Positions 24,788 through 31,626 of a stretch of 31,626 nt of DNA are shown piece after piece. Origin of the DNA: Ignavibacteria bacterium UBA2373 (GTDB lineage: Bacteria > Bacteroidota > Ignavibacteria > Kapaibacteriales > UBA961). The stretch is taken from contig DDTD01000018.1 in NCBI GenBank assembly GCA_002344005.1, forward strand, positions 1-31,626, in the 5' to 3' direction. Made by a program: the position numbers and the translations under genes. The notes under the pieces were generated by a model. That model saw only the letters and a program-made list of their open reading frames with translations. It did not search any database and was not told the DNA's origin. Every line of letters starts with the position of its first letter. Within the stretch, counting starts at the first letter, position 1.

Positions 24788-27439
24788 ATGAAACTCTTTA
24801 CGCATCTTTTTTTATTTTCCCTTGTGCTTCATTGTACCGCAGCCATAAGTAATGATAACCGCCATCCGCGTGCCATGATGAAACATGACGATTCTCTGAA
24901 AGTGATTTCCTTTCTTTCTCAGAATACATACGCTTCTCTTCCGGCGGGAATATATGCTTCTGCCCAAACTTCCCTACCTACCGGTAATACCACACCATCG
25001 GACAGAAGAGCAAGAGCAACACTTGCAAAAAATGCCGCTTTCTGTTTATATATTGGCGTAACCCATACAGGCACTTCTCTTCGCCCTTTATCACAAGAAG
25101 AAAAACAGCAATTACTCCAAAAAATTATACGTATTTTTCAAGAAATGCGGACGGATATTCCCACATTAAGCATTACCACACCCAATGCATATCAAGATTG
25201 GCAATGGCATTCCAAAGAATATATTGATTTGCTCTGCGCTTATGATTTTCTTGCAGGTATATCTCAATTATCAGCCGATGAAGAAAAAACAATCCGTTCG
25301 TCATTAGCATTGTTTGCTGCTAATTTTTATAAAGAATCCACAAAATCTATTCTGGGACTGTCTTTTTTCGGAACGGTAAAAAATAATCATGCTTTAATGA
25401 CAGCGGGTGCTTTGGGCATGGCATCCATTGTTCTTTCGGATTTTACCTCCAATGAAATATCACAAACTCCGGCTTTGTGGTTTCAAACATCCCTCACCGC
25501 AATTGATGATATTTTCTGGCGTGCATCAAACAGACAATCCAATGATGATGGCAGTGCCGGTTATGCCGAAGGTCCCTATTATTTTCGTTATGCGATGCTT
25601 AATGTTCTCCCTTTTTTCCGTGCTGTATCACATTCTTATCCCGATACTGTTTTCACCTTCGGTTCGCTTTCTATTCGTCACCCTTGGTATGATTCACGTT
25701 ATAGGGCAATCGTAGAATGGGCAAACGGCATTCTACAACCTGACGGTACTTTTCCGGCTATTGGCGATACATATATGAATATGGGCTTTCCGGAAACAGC
25801 ATTACTTGGCAAACCTGATTTAATCTATCCATTTACAGAGAAAGAGCTTAACAATCAACTTGTTTCTACGGTGGATATGCGCACCAATTATCTTTGCGCA
25901 GCAACAGAAGCACGCATGCATTTACCGACGGGGCAGATTATATTTCCTAAAGCCGGCTCGGCAGTTTTTCGTTCTGACAGCATTTCCGCACATTCATGGT
26001 ACACGCATATTATCGGTAAACAAGGCAATGCACGCACAAGCGGAGCAGGACATTCCCAAGCCGATGCTTCAAGTTTTTTGCTCTGGAACAAAGGTTTACC
26101 TATGTTTCTTGATGCCGGATATGTGCAATATTCCCGACGACAAGAAGTGGGTAATGCACAAAATCATAATATGATTTTAGTGAATGAGCAAGGTCCTCCC
26201 ATAGGTCAACCGCTTACACCGGGAAGTGCAGATGCTTTTTTCATCAATAATTTTTCTTTACCCCATCTTCATCATATTGCCGTGCAAACATCGTACAATG
26301 ATGCATCAATCGAACGTTCATTTTTTATAATTGATAATCGCTTTTTGCTCACATCCGATAACATTTCTGCATCGTCCCCAAAAAGATTTACTTTCCAATT
26401 ACATGGCAATGGTATGGTTGAAGGCACGGAAAAGACAGGAATAGCAGATATACAATTCACAAAGAACGGCACCATAGCACAATGGGAAAGAGATTCATCT
26501 TTTGTGGAAGCTCTTATCATTGCTCCACATGAACAAGGGTCTTCTGCGGACAGTGCTGTCCATGAGGAACAATATGGGGTCACAGGTATTCATACCGTAG
26601 CACGAATTCGCACAGCACCCGTGATGCGAGGAGCATTTGCATCATTAAGCGTAGCTAAAGAGCGTCATGCACCGCTGAAGACATCACCGTATATCGAATC
26701 ACTTTCCGATGTTTCTTCTGCATTGGGATATGAATATGGTGAGGATACTTACATCGTGGCTGCAATTCAATCCGACACCAATCGGCGTTCTTTTCGCGCC
26801 ATTATGCCTTCAGAACATGGTTTTGATATTGTCAGCGATGCCACACTTTGTGGTATATGGAATGGGGAAAATTATGACAATTTTGCACTGTTCTTCACCA
26901 ATGGTACACTTTTCAAAGATACCTTTACCGACTATGATATTATCTCATCATCGGAACGAATCACATGTGCTGTCAGTAGTATTGAAAATAGTTTTGTTTG
27001 CTATGTCAGTAAACCTTGCACTCTGCGTCATCGTTTGCTTAATCTTATTCCCACATATAGTGATGAGCGAGTGGTGATTACCGATGTGCATGGCGATGTA
27101 GTTTCATGGGGGCAGGATTCAGTTATCCTGCGGTCAGCGGGAAATTTTACTCTACACTTCGAAAAACAACCGATAAACTCTGTTCCTTCATCGAATTATG
27201 TTGAGAATATTCCCTATCCTTCTCCTGTCAAAGATTTTCTGACCATCCCGATTCAACATGGACAACATATTGATAATATAGTACTTACTTCATCAATGGG
27301 AAATCGTTGTGAAGTGCCTACAAACCGCACTGCCGGGTTCATCAGAGTAGATATGAGAACACTTTCGTCAGGTTATTATACACTTACCATTCATTCGTCT
27401 CTGCAAGCATGGCATTATGCCTTAATCAAAACAGAATAA
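24788..27439 (+). CDS. Secreted heparinase II/III-like polysaccharide lyase with T9SS tail
   Basis: 883 residues. A signal peptide (about 1-20) is followed by an alpha/alpha-toroid region with KNNHALMTAGALG (198-210) and AEGPYYFRYA (260-269), then a beta-sandwich heparinase II/III domain with GHSQADASSFLLW (421-433), LDAGYVQYSR (441-450) and QNHNMILVNEQG (458-469). Asn/His/Tyr residues in these motifs are typical of PL12/15/17-like lyases that cleave uronic-acid polysaccharides by beta-elimination. The last 75 or so residues are a T9SS sorting domain (YPSPVKDFLTIPI, SSGYYTLTIH). It should be a cell-surface or secreted degrader of an acidic glycan. The exact substrate is not decided by the sequence. 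The next genes are also T9SS-related. Confidence 0.85.
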   Translation: MKLFTHLFLFSLVLHCTAAISNDNRHPRAMMKHDDSLKVISFLSQNTYASLPAGIYASAQTSLPTGNTTPSDRRARATLAKNAAFCLYIGVTHTGTSLRPLSQEEKQQLLQKIIRIFQEMRTDIPTLSITTPNAYQDWQWHSKEYIDLLCAYDFLAGISQLSADEEKTIRSSLALFAANFYKESTKSILGLSFFGTVKNNHALMTAGALGMASIVLSDFTSNEISQTPALWFQTSLTAIDDIFWRASNRQSNDDGSAGYAEGPYYFRYAMLNVLPFFRAVSHSYPDTVFTFGSLSIRHPWYDSRYRAIVEWANGILQPDGTFPAIGDTYMNMGFPETALLGKPDLIYPFTEKELNNQLVSTVDMRTNYLCAATEARMHLPTGQIIFPKAGSAVFRSDSISAHSWYTHIIGKQGNARTSGAGHSQADASSFLLWNKGLPMFLDAGYVQYSRRQEVGNAQNHNMILVNEQGPPIGQPLTPGSADAFFINNFSLPHLHHIAVQTSYNDASIERSFFIIDNRFLLTSDNISASSPKRFTFQLHGNGMVEGTEKTGIADIQFTKNGTIAQWERDSSFVEALIIAPHEQGSSADSAVHEEQYGVTGIHTVARIRTAPVMRGAFASLSVAKERHAPLKTSPYIESLSDVSSALGYEYGEDTYIVAAIQSDTNRRSFRAIMPSEHGFDIVSDATLCGIWNGENYDNFALFFTNGTLFKDTFTDYDIISSSERITCAVSSIENSFVCYVSKPCTLRHRLLNLIPTYSDERVVITDVHGDVVSWGQDSVILRSAGNFTLHFEKQPINSVPSSNYVENIPYPSPVKDFLTIPIQHGQHIDNIVLTSSMGNRCEVPTNRTAGFIRVDMRTLSSGYYTLTIHSSLQAWHYALIKTE

Positions 27440-27613
27440 ACGTCCGCCGATTTATACTGTCTTTATACTCACAATATTGTGCACAAGAGTCTTCGAGTAA
27501 GAATATTTATCCATAACAAAGGCATGATTTTTGGTGTGGCGTATTGTGGAACAAAGGGCTTTCCGCTTATTTTTCGTAATTTGTCAATCAATAGCTACAA
27601 TCAAAGCGCAAAA

Positions 27614-28063
27614 ATGATTCGATATATACCCATATTAGTTTTATGTGTGCTTGCCCAGATGATTCCGTCTGAAGCGCAATCGAATCGTTATGGTTATGCA
27701 AAAAAAGAGAGCTACAGTGAATTGTCTTCGCGTAAAGTTGTGGTGTTTCCTACGAAAAGTGGCGATAGTGCCAGCATACGCCGTACTCATGCCGACACAA
27801 TACGTACAAACCGCATTGTGAATACTTATGGTCAAAATGACGTTTATACCATAAACATAGACCTTGTTGAAAACAATGACAATCTACGCATTTCGCTGTT
27901 TAATCTTCTTGGTAAAAAGGTTTTGGATATTTACTCAGGCGAAGCTCCTTTAGGTAGATTTACACGAGAATTTACTGTATCGTCCGTACCGAAAGGTATG
28001 TATTTGTGTGTTGTGAGAGGTGACAGCTTTCAATTAACGGAAAAATTTGTGTTATCGCGATGA
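27614..28063 (+). CDS. Small secreted protein made mostly of a T9SS type A sorting domain
   Basis: 149 residues from the ATG at 27614; the frame is open to a GTG at 27479, but the ATG begins a clear signal peptide (MIRYIPILVLCVLAQMIPSEA). Only about 50 polar residues (SYSELSSRKVVVFPTKSGD...) separate the signal from the C-terminal sorting domain (LRISLFNLLGKKVLDIY, VPKGMYLCVVRG, EKFVLSR). There is no recognisable cargo domain, which is unusual since the sorting tail normally follows a large effector. Its last codon overlaps the start of the PorV/PorQ-like gene (ATGA), indicating translational coupling. Confidence 0.8.
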   Translation: MIRYIPILVLCVLAQMIPSEAQSNRYGYAKKESYSELSSRKVVVFPTKSGDSASIRRTHADTIRTNRIVNTYGQNDVYTINIDLVENNDNLRISLFNLLGKKVLDIYSGEAPLGRFTREFTVSSVPKGMYLCVVRGDSFQLTEKFVLSR

Positions 28064-29109
28064 GAAAAGTAGTATCCACATCTGTCCGATTTATCTTACA
28101 CTGTTGTATCGGGTGTGTGGGATTTTGTTCAATCGCATTTGGTCAACAATCAAGCACCAATTTGGCAGAGGCATATTTACAATTGCCTGTTGGGGCGCGG
28201 GCTGTCGGTTTAGCCGGTGCTTATACAGCCATAGCTAATGAACCCATCGCTATTTTTTACAATCCTGCCGGCTTAGCTTTTTTACCTAATCGTCCGCAAC
28301 TTTCTTTAATGGCATCGCCGCAAGAATTCGGTCGTGTTCATTCCGCTTTTGCGTATGGACAAAGTATTAATGAAGAATTTGGCATAGGAGCGGGACTTAT
28401 CCATTATTGGAATGGCAGTTTTTTAGAACGTAATGTACTCGGCACGCCTCTTCGCGAATTAAGCAGTGAGCAATATGCAATTTCCATAGGCGGTACATGG
28501 CGCAGCGGCGATTTTGCTGTGGGTGCAACCGGTAAATATCTGATAAATACTCTGCGTGGCACAGGCAGTAAAGGCACAGCTTTTACTATGGATTTAGGTG
28601 CTAAAGCTGATATTGCCGATTTATTTTCTGTGGGTATTGCTGCACAAAACCTTTTCGGGGCAATGACATGGAACAATACAAGTGTTTCAGAACGTTTGCC
28701 CTATTCTTTACGCGCCGGTATCGCCACAGAATTTAGTTTGGAAAAAGAAACATACACAGTACGGAAAAATGTACGTGGCGAAACCGAGACAATTGAATTA
28801 CCTTCCGAATCATATATAGCCCTCACCCTCGATGCCGTTCTCACCCAATATGACCATACGCCAATTGTGGTGCTTGGTGCTGAATATACTCCCATTCAAT
28901 TATTCAGTGTGCGTGGCGGTATGAATGTTTTAGGTGAACAAGGCGGAGCCACAAAAGTATTTCCTTTGACCCGTTGGGGTGGAGGCATTTCCCTCACTCC
29001 GCCTATTAATTCTTTACCTTTCAAATTTCAAATTGATTATTCCATTGCCAATGATATAGTAGCGACGGGCAGCATTGATCACTTTATCTCACTTATTGTG
29101 GATATATAA
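28060..29109 (+). CDS. PorV/PorQ-family outer-membrane beta-barrel protein
   Basis: 349 residues. A signal peptide ends near IAFGQ. Then comes the family's conserved start: AEAYLQLPVGARAVGLAGAY and NEPIAIFYNPAGLAFL, with alternating-hydrophobicity strands to the end (FISLIVDI). Proteins of this FadL-like family act in the type IX secretion system as the outer-membrane component that shuttles sorting-domain cargo to the attachment complex. Overlaps the preceding small T9SS-tailed gene by 4 bases. Several paralogs usually exist per genome, so this may be PorV, PorQ or an unassigned relative; it is not enough to name it. Confidence 0.82.
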   Translation: MRKVVSTSVRFILHCCIGCVGFCSIAFGQQSSTNLAEAYLQLPVGARAVGLAGAYTAIANEPIAIFYNPAGLAFLPNRPQLSLMASPQEFGRVHSAFAYGQSINEEFGIGAGLIHYWNGSFLERNVLGTPLRELSSEQYAISIGGTWRSGDFAVGATGKYLINTLRGTGSKGTAFTMDLGAKADIADLFSVGIAAQNLFGAMTWNNTSVSERLPYSLRAGIATEFSLEKETYTVRKNVRGETETIELPSESYIALTLDAVLTQYDHTPIVVLGAEYTPIQLFSVRGGMNVLGEQGGATKVFPLTRWGGGISLTPPINSLPFKFQIDYSIANDIVATGSIDHFISLIVDI

Positions 29110-29148
29110 AAACAGCCCGCTTTTTTTTTGATAATTCCCGATTTATTT

Positions 29149-30300
29149 ATGACTATGTATAAAGGATTTGCGACAAAAGCAATACATGTCGCCCAAGAAC
29201 CGGAATCCGTCACAGGATCAGTAACAACTCCAATTTTTCAGACTTCTACCTATGCACAAGAAGAAATAGGCAAACATAAAGGTTTTGAATATGCACGTAC
29301 ACAAAACCCGACGCGCTTTGCTTGGGAGAAAAATGTTGCTTCTTTAGAAGGTGCCCGATGGGGTTATGCTTTTGGCAGTGGTATGGCAGCGATTGACACT
29401 GTTATGCGTTTACTCTCGTCCGGCGCTCATGTTGTATGTTCCGAAGATATGTATGGCGGTACTTTTCGCCTTTTTGATAAAGTTCTCAGTCGCTATGGCT
29501 ATCTGTTTTCTGCTGTGGATATGTCCGACATTGAAGCAGTAAAAGCAGCCATTCGCCCCGAAACAGCCATGATATATACGGAAACGCCCACTAATCCGAT
29601 GATGCGTATCACCGATATTGCGGCTATGGCGGCTATTGCCAAAGAATCCAAGGCATTACTTGTTGTGGATAATACCTTTGCCACGCCATATTTGCAAAAA
29701 CCTTTATCATTAGGTGCTGATATTGTGCTTCACTCGGCGACAAAATACTTGGGTGGTCACTCGGATTTAGTCAGCGGTGTGGTCATTACAGACCGTGAAG
29801 ACATTGCGCAGCAAATAGGATTTCTTCAAAACGCTGTCGGTGCAGTTCCCGGTCCTTTTGAGCCATGGTTATTGCTTCGCTCTGTCAAAACACTCGCCTT
29901 GCGCATGGAAAAACATCAACAGAATGCACAAGCCATAGCACAACTTTGTGAACAACATCCGAAAGTGCATAGAGTATGGTATCCGGGGTTGGCTTCTCAT
30001 CCTCATCATGACTTGGCAGCAAAACAAATGTCCGGTTTTGGCGGCATGATTTCCATCGAAGTAGGTTCATATCAACAAGCACAAACATTTGCACGAGCCA
30101 TCAAAGTTTTTACTTTAGCTGAATCACTCGGCGGTGTGGAATCGCTTTTATGTCATCCGGTCAGCATGACCCATGGCAGCATTCCCAAAGAAAAGCGAGA
30201 TCGGTTGGGCATCACAGACGGATTATTGCGTCTGTCTTGCGGTATAGAAGACAGTGAAGACCTTATTGCAGACATAAATCAAGCATTATCTTTGCTGTAA
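29149..30300 (+). CDS. Cys/Met-metabolism PLP enzyme (cystathionine gamma-synthase/lyase family)
   Basis: 383 residues from the ATG at 29149; an ATG two codons later is possible and the frame opens at a TTG at 29128. PLP-binding Lys199 sits in HSATKYLGGHSD, Asp174 in VVDNTFATPY, and the YGGTFRLF motif (102-109) is that of cystathionine gamma-synthases and lyases rather than methionine gamma-lyase, which has Cys there. GFEYARTQNPTR supplies the Tyr/Arg phosphate contacts of the neighbouring subunit. Length is normal for the family. Synthase (methionine synthesis) and lyase (cysteine synthesis) cannot be separated by these motifs. It is 40 bases from each neighbour on the same strand. Confidence 0.93.
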   Translation: MTMYKGFATKAIHVAQEPESVTGSVTTPIFQTSTYAQEEIGKHKGFEYARTQNPTRFAWEKNVASLEGARWGYAFGSGMAAIDTVMRLLSSGAHVVCSEDMYGGTFRLFDKVLSRYGYLFSAVDMSDIEAVKAAIRPETAMIYTETPTNPMMRITDIAAMAAIAKESKALLVVDNTFATPYLQKPLSLGADIVLHSATKYLGGHSDLVSGVVITDREDIAQQIGFLQNAVGAVPGPFEPWLLLRSVKTLALRMEKHQQNAQAIAQLCEQHPKVHRVWYPGLASHPHHDLAAKQMSGFGGMISIEVGSYQQAQTFARAIKVFTLAESLGGVESLLCHPVSMTHGSIPKEKRDRLGITDGLLRLSCGIEDSEDLIADINQALSLL

Positions 30301-30339
30301 GTCTTTTACAAAAAAACAGTTTAGTGTAAGGAGATTCGT

Positions 30340-31443
30340 ATGGTAACAGTGTTACTTATTGAAGATGAAGATAATCTTCGTGAGTTTATTGCTGATTCTT
30401 TAGAACTTTTCGATTTCAAAGTTCTGAGGGCTTCCGCAGCCATTGAAGGAATAGAACTTGCTCACTCAAGTGCACCGGACATAATTCTTTGCGATGTATC
30501 ATTGCCCGGTATGGATGGCTATGGCGTACTCAAAACTCTTCATGAATCCCCACAAACCGTTGCCATACCATTTATTTTTCTTACAGCACGTTCGGAGCGT
30601 AAAGATATACGCAAAGGTATGGCTTTAGGGGCAGATGACTATATAACCAAACCCTTTGGAATTGATGAACTTATAGAGTCCATAACTGCACGTTTAACCA
30701 AGCATAAAAACTCGAGACGCGAAATTGACGATATTCGCAAACAACTCACCGTCAGTATTCCCCATGAATTTATTACGCCTCTTAACTCTGTGCTCGGATT
30801 TTGTCAGCTCATACTTTGGACTCTCGAAGATGGGGAACAAATCCCGACCGATGAACTCGAGGAGTATGTTTTGCAAATACAAGAAGGTGGCAAACGCCTT
30901 TTGCATTTAACCCAAAACTATGTGATGCACGCTGAACTCAATGTACTTACAGCAAATCCGCCTGAGCAAAGAACCCCACAGGTTTTGGAAACAACAATCA
31001 ACCAATCGGTCATAGAACATTATCTGAAAGATATACCATATTTTAAAGAACGTGACCAAGATTGCGTTCTTGATATAGAAGAATCAACCATAGCAATCAG
31101 TGATTTATACTTACGCAAACTTGTGAGTGAATTAGCAAGTAATGCCATGAAATTTTCCTTAAACAATACTCCCATCGTCATTAAGGGAAATACAGCTCCG
31201 GATGGTAAGCATTATGTACTTGTTTTTCACGATGAGGGGCGCGGTATGTCTGAAGATCAAATAAAAAATATTGGTGCATTTGTGCAATTTGAACGCCACA
31301 AATATGAGCAACAGGGAGCCGGTTTAGGGCTTATTATCTCAAAACAAATAGCGGATATTTCTAATAGCATCTTACACATAGAAAGTCATATTGACCACGG
31401 CACGACAGTTACTGTTACTTTTCCTATAGTTACAGGTAATTAA
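30340..31443 (+). CDS. Response receiver-histidine kinase fusion
   Basis: 367-residue cytosolic protein with the receiver first. REC has acidic residues in IEDED, phosphoacceptor Asp52 in LCDVSLPG, Thr82 in FLTARS and Lys104 in YITKPF. A HisKA-like helix pair follows, with His142 in SIPHEFITPLNSVLGF, then HATPase_c with N box ELASNAMKF (264-272), G1 DEGRGM (298-303) and G2 GAGLGL (326-331). No membrane segment or sensor domain is present, so input must come from phosphorylation of the receiver by another kinase or by a phosphotransfer protein. A strong AAGGAG site lies 7 bases before the ATG. A hairpin with a T tract follows at 31560. Confidence 0.92.
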   Translation: MVTVLLIEDEDNLREFIADSLELFDFKVLRASAAIEGIELAHSSAPDIILCDVSLPGMDGYGVLKTLHESPQTVAIPFIFLTARSERKDIRKGMALGADDYITKPFGIDELIESITARLTKHKNSRREIDDIRKQLTVSIPHEFITPLNSVLGFCQLILWTLEDGEQIPTDELEEYVLQIQEGGKRLLHLTQNYVMHAELNVLTANPPEQRTPQVLETTINQSVIEHYLKDIPYFKERDQDCVLDIEESTIAISDLYLRKLVSELASNAMKFSLNNTPIVIKGNTAPDGKHYVLVFHDEGRGMSEDQIKNIGAFVQFERHKYEQQGAGLGLIISKQIADISNSILHIESHIDHGTTVTVTFPIVTGN

Positions 31444-31476
31444 AACAGAGAAATTTATTAATCAACAGCGCATTGA

Positions 31477-31489
31477 ATCCCGAAGGGAT
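31477..31489. repeat. Short palindromic repeat ATCCCGAAGGGAT, copy 1
   Basis: 5-bp arms around GAA. An identical copy lies at 31526-31538, both within AATCCCGAAGGGATGA. Confidence 0.7.
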
Positions 31490-31525
31490 GAAATGATAAT
31501 AGAAAATGATATAATAAAAAATCAA

Positions 31526-31538
31526 ATCCCGAAGGGAT
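31526..31538. repeat. Short palindromic repeat ATCCCGAAGGGAT, copy 2
   Basis: Same 13 bases as copy 1, 49 bases further on, in AT-rich noncoding DNA. Confidence 0.7.
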
Positions 31539-31559
31539 GACATATTCTATGAATATATC

Positions 31560-31577
31560 GCTCCTTCGGAGCTTTTT
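31560..31577 (+). terminator. Palindrome GCTCCTTCGGAGC with T tract
   Basis: GCTCC TTC GGAGC is followed by TTTTT on the plus strand, so it may terminate the kinase transcript. The same hairpin recurs at 31612-31624, so it also belongs to a repeat family. Confidence 0.45.
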
Positions 31578-31611
31578 CGCATTTTATTTCTGTGATTTCT
31601 ATTATTATGCC

Positions 31612-31624
31612 GCTCCTTCGGAGC
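31612..31624. repeat. Palindrome GCTCCTTCGGAGC, second copy
   Basis: Identical to 31560-31572, 52 bases away; runs to the window edge, so more copies may follow. Confidence 0.65.
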
Positions 31625-31626
31625 TT

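Noticed and set aside
31477..31626. Possible start of a CRISPR array at the right edge
   Set aside because: Repeats are only 13 bases, two different motifs, and spacing is AT-rich noncoding DNA rather than uniform unique spacers.

Overview
The window looks like a low-GC member of the Bacteroidota / FCB group, possibly from the Kapabacteria/Ignavibacteria side. This rests on several secreted proteins with type IX secretion (T9SS) C-terminal sorting tails, a PorV/PorQ-like outer-membrane protein, a Reg_prop/Y_Y_Y sensor kinase, mostly weak Shine-Dalgarno sites and two promoters of the TTTG / TAnnTTTG type. Exact placement is inference. No tRNA, rRNA, CRISPR array or transposase was seen.

Layout. 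(1) 1-3446, minus strand: a double-glycine peptide system. A promoter-like site (3415-3446) precedes a tandem array of precursor genes with near-identical 45-residue leaders ending in GG and different C-terminal cores (five intact, two decayed). A terminator-like hairpin follows, then a C39-peptidase ABC exporter that runs off the left edge. (2) 3447-5703: about 330 bases without a gene, then an exported Asp-box (sialidase-like) beta-propeller with a T9SS tail. (3) 6015-9911, minus: a two-component pair, a periplasmic-propeller histidine kinase followed by a NarL/LuxR-type regulator. (4) 9999-22906, minus: six tandem paralogous TPR-adenylyl cyclase genes (called A to F here, left to right; F is the most upstream). 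They are separated by short palindromic intergenic repeats, and each has the same AT-rich repeat inserted in frame in its cyclase domain. (5) 23050-31443, plus: PD40 propeller protein, alpha/beta hydrolase, heparinase II/III-like lyase with T9SS tail, a tiny T9SS-tailed protein translationally coupled to a PorV/PorQ-like protein, a cystathionine gamma-synthase/lyase-family PLP enzyme, and a REC-histidine kinase fusion. (6) 31477-31626: short palindromic repeats.

How it fits together. The left block is a self-contained peptide secretion system: the C39 domain would cut precursors after GG and export the cores. No modification enzyme or immunity gene is visible, and either could lie beyond the left edge. 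The cyclase block is a gene-family expansion whose members combine TPR arrays with class III catalytic domains. All have the Lys and Asp expected for ATP rather than GTP, so they are probably cAMP-producing cytosolic enzymes that differ in TPR-mediated partner or signal binding. The right block is mostly envelope and secretion biology. The best candidates for something undescribed are the precursor array with its diversified cores and the cyclase cluster with its gene-conversion and in-gene repeat signatures.
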